Source: Betaproteobacteria bacterium HGW-Betaproteobacteria-8 (lineage in GTDB: Bacteria > Pseudomonadota > Gammaproteobacteria > Burkholderiales > Methylophilaceae). Taken from it: DNA of 14,822 bases. The DNA lies in assembly GCA_002842135.1 (NCBI GenBank), contig PHCD01000069.1:1-14822 (forward strand), read 5' to 3'. Every line of letters begins with the position of its first letter. Positions within the stretch are counted from its first letter, which is position 1. Below are positions 7,788 through 14,822 of this stretch, piece by piece. Position numbers and translations under genes: made by a program. The notes under the pieces are model-generated. The model had not been told where the DNA came from and did no database searches. It worked only from the letters and a program-made list of their open reading frames with translations.

Positions 7788-8498
7788 ATGAGACGAGTTT
7801 CACGACGGCTGCGGGGACACTTTGGCGCTACGGCAAAGCGGATGACCGTACGTTCCAAGCAGCCGTGGTATTGGCAGTGGCTTGTTGCGATTTTTTTGAT
7901 TTTGTTTGGTTATCTGGCGGGTTATTGGCAATTCACTGGCGGTGATTATCTTGGCTTGATCAGGAGTGTTAACAACCTGCTGAAAGACAATCAGAAGCTG
8001 GAAGCGAGGACGGTCTACCGGGAGCGTCAGCTGCAAGTTGAGCGCGCAGCGCAGAAGAGTCTGGCAGATGAGCTGGCCCTGCTGCAAGATGAAAACATGG
8101 AATTGAAGGAGGAGGTCGCCTTTTATCGTGGCATCCTCAATGAAAGTGCAGCAACAGGAGTGCTTAAGCTCTACAGCTTCAAGCTTAACAAAGGCAAACT
8201 GCCAGGCCAGTATGAATATCATGTGATGCTTATACAGTCAGGCAGGCACGATAAAATGGCGCAAGGCAGCCTGGACCTCAAGTTGAGTGCTTTGCAGAAT
8301 GGTGTGCCGGTTACTTTACCGCTGAGTGATGGTTTAAAGACAATTGAGCCAATCAAGGTTAACTTCAAGTATTATCAAAGGGTAGACGGCAATTTTGTAT
8401 TGCCCCCGGCGTTAGAAAAGCCATCTGTTGCACTCAGCCTGACAGGAAATGGTTTGAAAGCTTCCGGCATCAGACAACAACTTGATTTACCGACATAA
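7788..8498 (+). CDS. Small inner-membrane coiled-coil protein, DUF6776-like, function unknown
   Basis: The 236-residue product has a basic N-terminus (MRRVSRRLRG...KRMTVRSK), one transmembrane helix at about residues 28-47 (WYWQWLVAIFLILFGYLAGYW), a coiled coil at about 58-118 rich in Glu, Gln and Leu, and a soluble C-terminal half with beta-strand character (LKLYSFKLNKGKLPGQYEYHVML). This layout matches the betaproteobacterial family I know as DUF6776, usually found beside a bactofilin gene. Topology is likely N-in with the coiled coil in the periplasm, following the positive-inside rule. The ATG at 7788 lies 21 bases after argC and the stop is 21 bases before the bactofilin gene, so the three are probably co-transcribed. 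No enzymatic motif is visible. A role with the bactofilin in envelope or shape control is a guess from adjacency. Confidence 0.75.
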   Translation: MRRVSRRLRGHFGATAKRMTVRSKQPWYWQWLVAIFLILFGYLAGYWQFTGGDYLGLIRSVNNLLKDNQKLEARTVYRERQLQVERAAQKSLADELALLQDENMELKEEVAFYRGILNESAATGVLKLYSFKLNKGKLPGQYEYHVMLIQSGRHDKMAQGSLDLKLSALQNGVPVTLPLSDGLKTIEPIKVNFKYYQRVDGNFVLPPALEKPSVALSLTGNGLKASGIRQQLDLPT

Positions 8499-8519
8499 GG
8501 CCTCATATAAAGGGAAGGT

Positions 8520-8924
8520 ATGTTTTCAAAGAACCGAAATAAGGCACCCAGCCGCATAGATACTTTGGTTGGGGTAGACACGCGAGTTGATGGCGACATC
8601 CATTTCACCGGAGGTTTGCGGGTAGATGGCAGTATTCGTGGCAATGTGACTGAGACGGAAACGCCCAGTACGCTGGTATTGAGTGAAAACGGCCGTATAG
8701 AAGGCGCCATCACTGTTTCGCAAGTGGTGATTAACGGTAAGGTGATTGGTCCTGTTCACGCGCTGCAGTTTATCGAGCTGCAGGCTAAAGCCAGAGTGAC
8801 CGGTGATGTGAGTTACAAGTCACTGGAAATGCATACTGGTTCCGTGGTCGAAGGCAAGCTTATCTATCTGGGTGATGCAGCAACTGTGTCAACCGTCGAT
8901 ACATTGATAGGCGTTAAGGAATAA
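8520..8924 (+). CDS. Bactofilin (polymerising cytoskeletal protein)
   Basis: Bactofilins form nucleotide-free beta-helical filaments that position cell-wall or polar machinery. The 134-residue product has a short flexible N-tail (MFSKNRNKAPSRIDTLVG) and then repeated beta-helix strands of the family type: TRVDGDIHFTGGLRVDGSIRGNV, LVLSENGRIEGAITVSQVVINGKVIGPV and ARVTGDVSYKSLEMHTGSVVEGKLIY. Length and pattern fit the DUF583/bactofilin family. GGGAAGG directly upstream is a strong ribosome binding site for ATG 8520. The preceding membrane coiled-coil gene may encode a membrane partner. No metallopeptidase of the LmdC type is next to it. Confidence 0.93.
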   Translation: MFSKNRNKAPSRIDTLVGVDTRVDGDIHFTGGLRVDGSIRGNVTETETPSTLVLSENGRIEGAITVSQVVINGKVIGPVHALQFIELQAKARVTGDVSYKSLEMHTGSVVEGKLIYLGDAATVSTVDTLIGVKE

Positions 8925-8931
8925 ACAAGGA

Positions 8932-8960
8932 TTGACCGGCCGGAGTGGTGGCCGGATAAT
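8932..8960 (+). promoter_or_regulatory. Probable erpA promoter with an inverted repeat between -35 and -10
   Basis: TTGACC at 8932-8937 and GATAAT at 8955-8960 are separated by 17 bases, a good sigma-70 arrangement. Transcription would begin near 8967, about 23 bases before erpA. A perfect 6-bp inverted repeat, CCGGCC (8936-8941) and GGCCGG (8950-8955), spans the spacer and overlaps the edges of both hexamers, which is where a repressor would bind. It could instead form an RNA hairpin in read-through transcripts from the bactofilin gene. Confidence 0.6.
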
Positions 8961-8989
8961 GAATTCATTGAAGAATTAAGGAGTTAAAT

Positions 8990-9340
8990 ATGAGTACAGT
9001 AACAGAAATGCCAAGTCCCCTGGTTTTCACGGAAAATGCGGCACAAAAGGTGAAAGAGCTGATTGATGAAGAAGGTACGCCAGACCTTAAGTTGCGTGTG
9101 TTCGTCAGCGGCGGTGGCTGTTCCGGTTTTCAATATGGGTTCACATTTGAAGAAGAAGTGAATGAAGATGATACCCAAGTAGAGCGTAATGGCGTCAGCT
9201 TGCTGATTGACCCCATGAGCCTGCAGTATCTTATGGGTGCAGAAATCGATTATCAGGATAGCCTGCAGGGCTCCCAGTTCGTGATTCGCAATCCAAATGC
9301 TACCAGCACTTGCGGTTGCGGCTCATCATTCTCAGCTTGA
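8990..9340 (+). CDS. erpA: Iron-sulfur cluster insertion protein ErpA (A-type carrier)
   Basis: ErpA accepts Fe-S clusters from the scaffold and delivers them to apo-proteins, including isoprenoid and respiratory enzymes. The 116-residue product has the A-type fold sequence [40 protein letters not shown] and the C-terminal [12 protein letters not shown]. The three cluster ligands are Cys44, Cys108 and Cys110. Length and the [11 protein letters not shown] / STCGCGSSF forms fit ErpA rather than IscA. AAGGAG with good spacing precedes ATG 8990. It likely has its own promoter (8932-8960) in addition to read-through from the bactofilin gene, and it ends before a two-way terminator. Confidence 0.94.
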   Translation: MSTVTEMPSPLVFTENAAQKVKELIDEEGTPDLKLRVFVSGGGCSGFQYGFTFEEEVNEDDTQVERNGVSLLIDPMSLQYLMGAEIDYQDSLQGSQFVIRNPNATSTCGCGSSFSA

Positions 9341-9348
9341 GATGATCC

Positions 9349-9391
9349 TAATCAAATAAAAAGGGGCTTAAAGCCCCTTTTTATTTGATTA
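9349..9391. terminator. Bidirectional intrinsic terminator between erpA and gltA
   Basis: The 21-base arm at 9349-9369 is perfectly complementary to 9371-9391 around a single central A. The core AAGGGGC/GCCCCTT is flanked by A-rich and T-rich runs, so the RNA from either strand has a GC stem and a following U tract. It lies 8 bases past the erpA stop and 15 bases from the gltA stop, and so serves both convergent genes. Confidence 0.95.
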
Positions 9392-9406
9392 TATTCCCTG
9401 ATTTAA

Positions 9407-10699
9407 CTAGCGCTGATTGATAGGCACAAAATCACGTCTGGCAGGGCCAGTATACAATTGCCGTGGACGGCCGATTCTTGATTCGCTGTCTGAAATCATC
9501 TCATTCCATTGTGCGACCCAGCCAGCGGTTCTTGCCATTGCAAAGATGGCTGTGAACATGGAGTTGGGAATTCCCATCGCGCGCATGACGATGCCGGAAT
9601 AGAAATCTACATTCGGGTAGAGTTTCCGGCTGACGAAGTATTCATCTTCCAGTGCAATTTGTTCAAGTTTGATGGCTAGTTTGAACATGGGGTCATTGTG
9701 TAGGCCCAGTTCGTCCAGTACCTGATGGCAGGTTTGGCGCATGATGGCTGCGCGGGGATCCATATTTTTGTATACACGATGGCCAAAACCCATCAAACGG
9801 AAAGAGTCTGATTTGTCTTTGGCACGGTTGATGAATTCACCGATACGGTTCACATCGCCAATTTCTTCAAGCATCTTCAGAGTGGCTTCATTGGCACCGC
9901 CGTGAGCAGGGCCCCATAGCGATGCTATGCCAGATGCCACGCAAGCAAAGGGGTTGGCGCCACTGGAGCCGGCAAGCCTGACGGTAGAAGTCGAAGCGTT
10001 CTGCTCATGATCGGCGTGCAGGATCAGGATGCGCTCGAAAGCTTTGGCCAGAATCGGATTGGGCTTGTATTCTTCGCACGGCGTGGCGAACATCATATGC
10101 ATGAAGTTTTCCGCAAAATTGAACCTGTTTTGCGGATACATAAAGGGTTCGCCAATATTATATTTATAGCTCCAGGCCGCGATGGTCGGTACCTTGGCTA
10201 ACAAACGGCAGGCGGACACCTCGCGGTTCTTGGGGTCATGTATGTCCATCGAATCGTGATAGAAGGCTGACATTGAGCCTACGACCCCGACCATGACAGC
10301 CATGGGGTGAGCATCACGCCTGAAACCACGGAATATGTTGGTGAGTTGATCGTGCACCATGGTGTGTTGCGTGATTTTGTCAGTAAAACGTTTCTTCTCT
10401 TCTGCGTTTGGCAATTCGCCGTACATTAAAAGATAGGAAACCTCGAGGAAATCACAGTGATCGGCCAGTTGCTCGATTGGATATCCACGGTAATAAAGCA
10501 GGCCTCCATCACCATCGATGTAAGTGATTTCAGAATGACATGAGGCGGTGGATAGAAATCCCGGGTCGTAGGTAAATACGCCATGCTTGCCGAGGTTTCG
10601 TATATCAATGACATCCGGTCCCAGATTGCCCGCAAGCATGGGCAACTCAATAGGCGGCGAGCCATTGTCAAATGTCAGTGTAACTTTGGTTGGTTTCAT
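9407..10699 (-). CDS. gltA: Type II citrate synthase
   Basis: Citrate synthase condenses acetyl-CoA and oxaloacetate at the entry of the TCA cycle in the cytoplasm. The 430-residue product (E. coli 427) carries the catalytic triad in standard motifs: His266 in [11 protein letters not shown], His307 in [15 protein letters not shown] and Asp365 in YPNVDFYSG. The N-terminal extension with [17 protein letters not shown] and the [14 protein letters not shown] block mark the hexameric, usually NADH-inhibited, Gram-negative type. An in-frame TTG exists at 10711, but ATG 10699 is chosen because it gives the usual short N-terminus ([10 protein letters not shown]). It lies 39 bases downstream of anmK on the same strand with no visible terminator between, so some co-transcription is possible. 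The Shine-Dalgarno is weak. Confidence 0.97.
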   Translation of the reverse strand: MKPTKVTLTFDNGSPPIELPMLAGNLGPDVIDIRNLGKHGVFTYDPGFLSTASCHSEITYIDGDGGLLYYRGYPIEQLADHCDFLEVSYLLMYGELPNAEEKKRFTDKITQHTMVHDQLTNIFRGFRRDAHPMAVMVGVVGSMSAFYHDSMDIHDPKNREVSACRLLAKVPTIAAWSYKYNIGEPFMYPQNRFNFAENFMHMMFATPCEEYKPNPILAKAFERILILHADHEQNASTSTVRLAGSSGANPFACVASGIASLWGPAHGGANEATLKMLEEIGDVNRIGEFINRAKDKSDSFRLMGFGHRVYKNMDPRAAIMRQTCHQVLDELGLHNDPMFKLAIKLEQIALEDEYFVSRKLYPNVDFYSGIVMRAMGIPNSMFTAIFAMARTAGWVAQWNEMISDSESRIGRPRQLYTGPARRDFVPINQR

Positions 10700-10738
10700 A
10701 AATAATTTCAATCTAATTCAAAACTGGCAAGGCACGGA

Positions 10739-11833
10739 TCAACAAGCATAAATCGCACCTAAAATTCTTGGGCCTTTAGCCCCGGTCACCGCTGGTAAAT
10801 TACCCGGTTTGTGCTGCAAGCATTGTCGTGCAAGCCAGGCAAAGGCCGCACCTTCAACACTATTTACTGAAATACCCAAGGCATCCGAAAGCGCAATTTT
10901 CACAGGCTGCAGCAAATCACGCAAGCGTGCAATTAAAGCCAGGTTATACGTACCACCCCCGCAGAGATATAATTCTTCCGCATCCGGGCAATGCTGCTGG
11001 ATGGCATCAGCTATGCTCTGTGCTGTCAGTTCCAGCAGTGTACGTTGTATATCGGCAGGCGAATCATCTGCGTTGATGTGTTCCATCAGCCAGGAGAGAC
11101 TGAATAGATCTCGACCTGTACTTTTTGGCGGTGCAAGTGTAAAGAATGGTTCGCTTAGCAGATCTTGCAGCAGGGACGGGATCACTTTGCCGCTGGCAGC
11201 CCAATCACCATTTTCATCATAGGCTTGCCCCTTGATTTTCTCTGACCAGGCATCCATCAACATATTGCCGGGCCCGGAATCGAAGCCCGTAACTTCTCCG
11301 TTTACTGGCAGATAAGACAGATTTGCTATGCCGCCAATGTTGAGCACAACACGATTGATGGTTTGATGCTGAAAAACCGATCGATGGAAGGCGGGAACGA
11401 GAGGGGCTCCCTGGCCGCCGGCAGCGATGTCGCGATTACGGAAATCAGCAACAACGGTGATCTCGGTTAATTCTGCCAATAATGCGGGATTGCATATCTG
11501 TAAAGTGAATCCCAGTTCTGGCCTATGCCGGATGGTTTGCCCGTGACAGCCTATGGCCGCAATCTCGGAACTTTTTTTGGAGCATTTCTCCAGCAGGCGC
11601 TGTATGGTATCTGCATACAGGTGAGTGAGGGTGTTGGCGGCAATTGCGGCCCGTTCCAGTTCATTCTCGGAAGTATGGTGCAAATTCATCAACTCTTGCC
11701 TGAGATCTGGCTTGAAAGGGCTAAATTGCGTTTGAATTACCCGGCAGTTCGTTTCCTTGATTTCAAGCAAAACGGCATCAACGCCATCAAGGCTTGTGCC
11801 AGACATCAAGCCTATGTATAACTCGCCAGTCAC
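10739..11833 (-). CDS. anmK: Anhydro-N-acetylmuramic acid kinase
   Basis: AnmK cleaves and phosphorylates 1,6-anhydro-MurNAc released from peptidoglycan turnover, giving MurNAc-6-phosphate for recycling. The 364-residue product shows the sugar-kinase family blocks GLMSGTSLDGVD (residues 8-19), GCHGQTIRHRP (95-105), LNIGGIANLSYL (164-175), GFDSGPGNMLMD with the likely catalytic Asp185 (183-194), and LYLCGGGTYNLAL near residue 290. The GTG at 11833 is the only start codon upstream of the conserved YIGLMSGTSLDG strand that gives a normal length. Its gene lies 34 bases after the M23 endopeptidase gene on the same strand, so wall cleavage and wall recycling functions are paired in one probable operon, as in many proteobacteria. 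Confidence 0.95.
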   Translation of the reverse strand: MTGELYIGLMSGTSLDGVDAVLLEIKETNCRVIQTQFSPFKPDLRQELMNLHHTSENELERAAIAANTLTHLYADTIQRLLEKCSKKSSEIAAIGCHGQTIRHRPELGFTLQICNPALLAELTEITVVADFRNRDIAAGGQGAPLVPAFHRSVFQHQTINRVVLNIGGIANLSYLPVNGEVTGFDSGPGNMLMDAWSEKIKGQAYDENGDWAASGKVIPSLLQDLLSEPFFTLAPPKSTGRDLFSLSWLMEHINADDSPADIQRTLLELTAQSIADAIQQHCPDAEELYLCGGGTYNLALIARLRDLLQPVKIALSDALGISVNSVEGAAFAWLARQCLQHKPGNLPAVTGAKGPRILGAIYAC

Positions 11834-11867
11834 CGTAAGTTAATGACAGCTTGCTGTCTGGTTCCAA

Positions 11868-13217
11868 TTACTCAAGCGATGCAAGCGCGCTTGAGCTTAA
11901 CAGATTCAATTGAGCAACAAGAGGAGCGCTTGTAGTAAAGAAGTGAGCACGGTACTTGTGTGCTATTGGCGCCGCCGTTGGCAGGGCAACTTTCATAGGA
12001 TCGACGTGCCTGCCATTTAACAGCAATTCATAGTGTAGATGCGGCCCGGTTGCCAGGCCGGTCTTGCCAACATAACCAATGATTTGCCCTTGAGATACTT
12101 TCTGCCCTTTGCGCAAATTTGGTGAAAAGCGTGACAAATGGCCGTAAAGTGTACTCATGTTGTTCTGGTGCTTAAGAATGATGGCATTGCCGTAACCCCC
12201 CTTAACGCCAACAAAGTTGATTACGCCATCTGATGAAGCCTTGATTCTTGTGCCTGTGGGTGCGGCAAAATCAACACCCTTGTGCGCACGCATTTTTTGC
12301 AGCACGGGATGAAAACGGCCCATGCTGAACCCTGAGCTGATACGTGAGAATTCAAGTGGGGAGCGCAGGAAGGATTTGTGCAGGCTTTTGCCTTCAGGCG
12401 TGTAGTAGTTCACCTGGCCGTCTGGATTACGGTACATCACGGCACGGTGTGTTTTGCCCTGATTGGTGAATTCAGCGGCTAATACCAGACCAGTCTTGAC
12501 CAGTTGGCCGGTTTTGTATTGAGACTCATAAACGACATTGAAGCGGTCGCCTTTGCGTAAATCGGTATGAAAATCAATTTCGCTGGAAAAAATTTCAGCC
12601 ATTTGAATGGCAATTTGGTCGGGAATGTTGGCACCATCCGTGGCTGCAAACAGAGAACTGGTGATTTCAGCAGATTTCAGTGTGGGTAATGTTTCCAGCG
12701 CAGGCTCGGATTGGTAGGCGTGATAACCGTCACTGGTGCGTTCCACAATCAGTGTATTGGCGGCATCGATTTCATATTCGAGTTTCAGCAGTTCGCCAAG
12801 TTGGTTGGTTTCGGCGCTGATGGTGCGGCCTGGTCTCAGTTGGCTCGACAGTGCCGAGGCGTCCGGGTGATGCCGCAGAAAGCTGGAGGCTTCTTGATTG
12901 CTGATATTCAGTCGGTTCAGTACGCTGGAGAGCGTGTCGTCACGCCGCACTTGATCCATCTGCCAATAGGATTCCGCCTCAAGGCCATTTTCGGTCTGCA
13001 GGGCGATTGTTTCATCGGGAGTTGCTTGCGGGAGTGAGATTTCTTCAATGACTGTAGCGATTTCCACATTCTGTATTGCAGTTTGTGGTGCTATCGCAAA
13101 CGCAGCAAAGATGCCAAACAGCGGTAAACTGGATAGCGCTAGTAACCAGCGCAGCCTAAGCTTACGCTCTTTAAAATTGGGTTTTTGCGCTAAGATATTG
13201 GTTTTGCTTGTAAGCAT
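11868..13217 (-). CDS. Membrane-anchored M23 murein DD-endopeptidase, MepM/ShyA-like
   Basis: The product is probably a zinc endopeptidase that cuts peptide cross-links in the periplasm. From ATG 13217 it is 449 aa. A basic N-terminus and a membrane helix (about 22-42, RWLLALSSLPLFGIFAAFAIAP) are followed by an OapA/LysM-like segment (about 90-133, RRDDTLSSVLNRLNISNQEASSFL...LRPG), a middle domain (about 205-290) and a C-terminal M23 domain (about 293-410). The zinc ligands are visible: His312 and Asp316 in HKGVD and His395 in GPHLHYE, with His360 in LYGHL and His393 as likely catalytic residues. All LytM-type residues are present, so it should be active rather than a NlpD/EnvC-type activator. 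An in-frame TTG at 13223 would add two residues. It is divergent from tyrS and precedes anmK. Confidence 0.93.
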   Translation of the reverse strand: MLTSKTNILAQKPNFKERKLRLRWLLALSSLPLFGIFAAFAIAPQTAIQNVEIATVIEEISLPQATPDETIALQTENGLEAESYWQMDQVRRDDTLSSVLNRLNISNQEASSFLRHHPDASALSSQLRPGRTISAETNQLGELLKLEYEIDAANTLIVERTSDGYHAYQSEPALETLPTLKSAEITSSLFAATDGANIPDQIAIQMAEIFSSEIDFHTDLRKGDRFNVVYESQYKTGQLVKTGLVLAAEFTNQGKTHRAVMYRNPDGQVNYYTPEGKSLHKSFLRSPLEFSRISSGFSMGRFHPVLQKMRAHKGVDFAAPTGTRIKASSDGVINFVGVKGGYGNAIILKHQNNMSTLYGHLSRFSPNLRKGQKVSQGQIIGYVGKTGLATGPHLHYELLLNGRHVDPMKVALPTAAPIAHKYRAHFFTTSAPLVAQLNLLSSSALASLE

Positions 13218-13311
13218 GAGCAATCTCTAATTACTGGTTTCGGCCGTCGATGGTAACAGAAAAGCTTAAAGTGTTGAACACATAGGCTAAAAGTTGGTGA
13301 AAAGGGTTTTG

Positions 13312-14514
13312 ATGACAGAACAGGATATAGCAGAAAATCTGGCCGTGATTAAACGCGGTTGTGATGAATTGCTGATAGAACAAGAGTTGGTGGAGAAGCT
13401 TAAAAAAGGTCAGCCTTTACGCGTCAAGGCGGGCTTTGATCCGACCGCGCCGGATTTGCACCTCGGGCATACGGTGTTATTGAACAAGCTGCGCCAGTTT
13501 CAGGATCTGGGACACCATGTCCTGTTCCTGATCGGTGATTTTACCGGCATGATTGGCGATCCCACTGGAAAAAGCGTGACGCGTCCACCTTTGACGGAAG
13601 CGCAGGTGCAGGAAAATGCTAAATCCTACGCTACGCAGGTGTTCAAGATACTCAAACCGGAACAGACCGAGGTTGTGTTCAATTCCACTTGGCTGAATCA
13701 GCTGGGAGCGGCTGGCATGTTGAAACTGGCCGCCAGTTACACGGTGGCCCGCATGCTGGAACGCGATGATTTCACCAAGCGCTACAAAGCCAATCAGCCG
13801 ATAGCCATCCATGAGTTCCTCTATCCCTTGTTGCAGGGATATGACTCGGTAGCCTTGAAAGCAGACGTTGAATTGGGCGGCACTGACCAGAAATTCAATT
13901 TGCTGATGGGGCGCGAGTTGCAGAAGCAGGCCGGGCAAAGTCAGCAGTGTGTGTTGACCATGCCTTTGCTTGAGGGGCTGGATGGCGTCAACAAGATGTC
14001 CAAGTCGCTGGGTAATTATATTGGTGTGGCTGAGCCGGCTAATACGATATTCAGCAAGATCATGTCGATTTCCGATGAACTCATGTGGCGTTATATAGAG
14101 TTACTGTCGTTCGAGTCGATGCAGACTATTAATGCCTGGAAGCAGTCTGTCGCTGATGGCGCCAACCCAAGAGATATAAAAGTGCGCTTTGCGCAGGAGA
14201 TTGTCGCGCGTTTCCATTCGACGCAGGCAGCAGAGTCTGCGCTGGAGGATTTCGTCAATCGCTCCAAGGGCGGCATTCCGGATGAGGTGCCAGAAGTTGC
14301 ATTATCTATAGAAGGCGACTCAATAGGTGTGGCGCAAATGCTCAAGCAGGCGAACCTGGTAGCAAGCACCTCTGAAGCTTTCCGGGCTATTGAGCAAGGT
14401 GGCATCAAGCTGGATGGCGAAAGGGTGGCGGACAAGGCTCTCGCCCTGAACAAGGGCGTGACGGTGGTGGCGCAGGTAGGCAAGCGTAAATTCGCCCGCA
14501 TCTCGCTAAATTGA
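13312..14514 (+). CDS. tyrS: Tyrosyl-tRNA synthetase
   Basis: TyrRS charges tRNA-Tyr in the cytoplasm. The 400-residue product is a class I synthetase with the HIGH-type motif HLGH at residues 50-53 ([20 protein letters not shown]), the [14 protein letters not shown] block near 191-204, KMSKS at 228-232 ([15 protein letters not shown]), and an S4-like RNA-binding domain over about the last 65 residues ([20 protein letters not shown]). Length and KMSKS form match the TyrZ-like type common in proteobacteria. The frame is open to a TTG at 13294, but ATG 13312 has AAGGG at 13302-13306 with good spacing and gives the normal N-terminus. It is divergent from the M23 peptidase gene with 94 bases between them. 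No terminator is visible after the stop. Confidence 0.97.
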   Translation: MTEQDIAENLAVIKRGCDELLIEQELVEKLKKGQPLRVKAGFDPTAPDLHLGHTVLLNKLRQFQDLGHHVLFLIGDFTGMIGDPTGKSVTRPPLTEAQVQENAKSYATQVFKILKPEQTEVVFNSTWLNQLGAAGMLKLAASYTVARMLERDDFTKRYKANQPIAIHEFLYPLLQGYDSVALKADVELGGTDQKFNLLMGRELQKQAGQSQQCVLTMPLLEGLDGVNKMSKSLGNYIGVAEPANTIFSKIMSISDELMWRYIELLSFESMQTINAWKQSVADGANPRDIKVRFAQEIVARFHSTQAAESALEDFVNRSKGGIPDEVPEVALSIEGDSIGVAQMLKQANLVASTSEAFRAIEQGGIKLDGERVADKALALNKGVTVVAQVGKRKFARISLN

Positions 14515-14553
14515 GTCAAATGTAATTTCTTTGTAAAAAAGTTCAAATCGCTA

Positions 14554-14581
14554 TTGACCCAATATTATTGTTCTGTAGAAT
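14554..14581 (+). promoter_or_regulatory. rRNA operon promoter P1
   Basis: TTGACC at 14554-14559 and TAGAAT at 14576-14581 are separated by 16 bases. The A/T-rich stretch just upstream (14523-14550, with an AAAAAA run) is a plausible UP element. It sits only 39 bases after tyrS and points toward the rRNA leader. Confidence 0.7.
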
Positions 14582-14647
14582 GCCGCCTTCGCTTCAACAA
14601 CAAAGCGGGCAGCGGCAAGACGGGAAATAAAAAGTTGCATCTTCCCC

Positions 14648-14675
14648 TTGACCGATTCAGCAGTGTCTGTATAAT
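14648..14675 (+). promoter_or_regulatory. rRNA operon promoter P2
   Basis: TTGACC at 14648-14653 and a perfect TATAAT at 14670-14675 with a 16-base spacer, the same -35 and spacing as P1. The following GCGCCCC is a GC-rich discriminator of the kind that confers ppGpp sensitivity on rRNA promoters. The expected start is near 14682. Confidence 0.85.
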
Positions 14676-14725
14676 GCGCCCCTCTCGTTGCTGATGTGAC
14701 GAAGCAAAAGTAGTAAGCAGTACCC

Positions 14726-14737
14726 GCTCTTTAAAAA
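14726..14737 (+). promoter_or_regulatory. rrn boxA antitermination element
   Basis: GCTCTTTAAAAA matches the conserved boxA of proteobacterial rRNA leaders, recognised in RNA by NusB-S10. It is followed by ACCTGAACAATCGATAAGTG, typical of the sequence after boxA in betaproteobacteria. A possible boxB-like stem, TTGCT (14688-14692) with AGCAA (14703-14707), lies between P2 and boxA. Confidence 0.88.
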
Positions 14738-14822
14738 CCTGAACAATCGATAAGTGTGAGTGCTTGTAGATGAGGCAATCACCTGATGGTCTGGTTTGGC
14801 TTAGGCTGAATTGGATTGCAGA
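14738..14822 (+). other. 5' leader of an rRNA operon (16S gene starts beyond the window)
   Basis: Downstream of boxA the sequence (AACAATCGATAAGTGTGAGTGCTTG onward in parts) has the style of a pre-16S leader containing the 5' half of the RNase III processing stem. The mature 16S start (AGAGTTTGAT type) is not reached. No coding sequence is visible. Confidence 0.7.

Noticed and set aside
13218..13311. Divergent promoters for the M23 gene and tyrS
   Set aside because: The best minus-strand candidate (TTCAAC and TACCAT, 17 apart) matches consensus poorly, and no convincing tyrS promoter was seen, so neither was listed.
13477..13938. A 153-codon open frame antisense to tyrS
   Set aside because: It is fully covered by tyrS with intact motifs, and no independent evidence supports it.
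14738..14822. Start of the 16S rRNA gene or a tRNA
   Set aside because: No AGAGTTTGAT-type 16S start and no tRNA cloverleaf signals appear before the window ends; it is leader only.

Overview
The window looks like a chromosomal housekeeping segment of a Gram-negative betaproteobacterium. Supporting signs are the orders ridA-recG-ubiC-ubiA, rplM-rpsI-argC-(DUF6776-like)-bactofilin-erpA and M23 peptidase-anmK divergent from tyrS, followed by the promoter and leader of an rRNA operon. A member of the Nitrosomonadales, possibly Methylophilaceae, would fit, but that assignment is an inference from gene order and protein style. I see no phage, insertion sequence, CRISPR array, integrase or toxin-antitoxin signature.

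Left part (1-5317): the last codons of a probable ridA run into recG (replication fork helicase), then ubiC and ubiA, the first two steps of ubiquinone ring synthesis, which overlap by ATGA. A FimV/HubP-like cell-envelope protein is encoded on the opposite strand and converges on ubiA with only 6 bases between the stop codons. About 400 non-coding bases (5318-5714) separate fimV from the ribosomal protein operon.

Middle (5715-9391): rplM-rpsI form an operon closed by a strong terminator. They are followed by argC, a small inner-membrane coiled-coil protein, a bactofilin and erpA (iron-sulfur cluster insertion). A nearly perfect 43-base palindrome acts as a two-way terminator between erpA and the convergent gltA. 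The most striking anomaly is at the start of rplM: a 19-bp exact tandem duplication (5741-5779) places a TGA after 15 codons of the normal reading frame. The rest of L13 is then out of frame with its usual ATG and reachable only from a GTG inside the duplicated segment.

Right part (9392-14822): gltA (citrate synthase), anmK (anhydromuropeptide recycling) and a membrane-anchored M23 murein endopeptidase lie on the minus strand. tyrS is divergent. Downstream of tyrS are two similar sigma-70 promoters, a boxA antitermination element and a leader typical of a 16S-23S-5S operon whose 16S gene begins beyond the window.

Together the genes cover DNA repair, quinone synthesis, translation, arginine synthesis, Fe-S maturation, the TCA cycle and envelope maintenance. 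I found no convincing new multi-gene system. The observations most worth checking are the rplM duplication, the unusual recG start, a dyad inside the erpA promoter, and a terminator-like hairpin inside ubiA.
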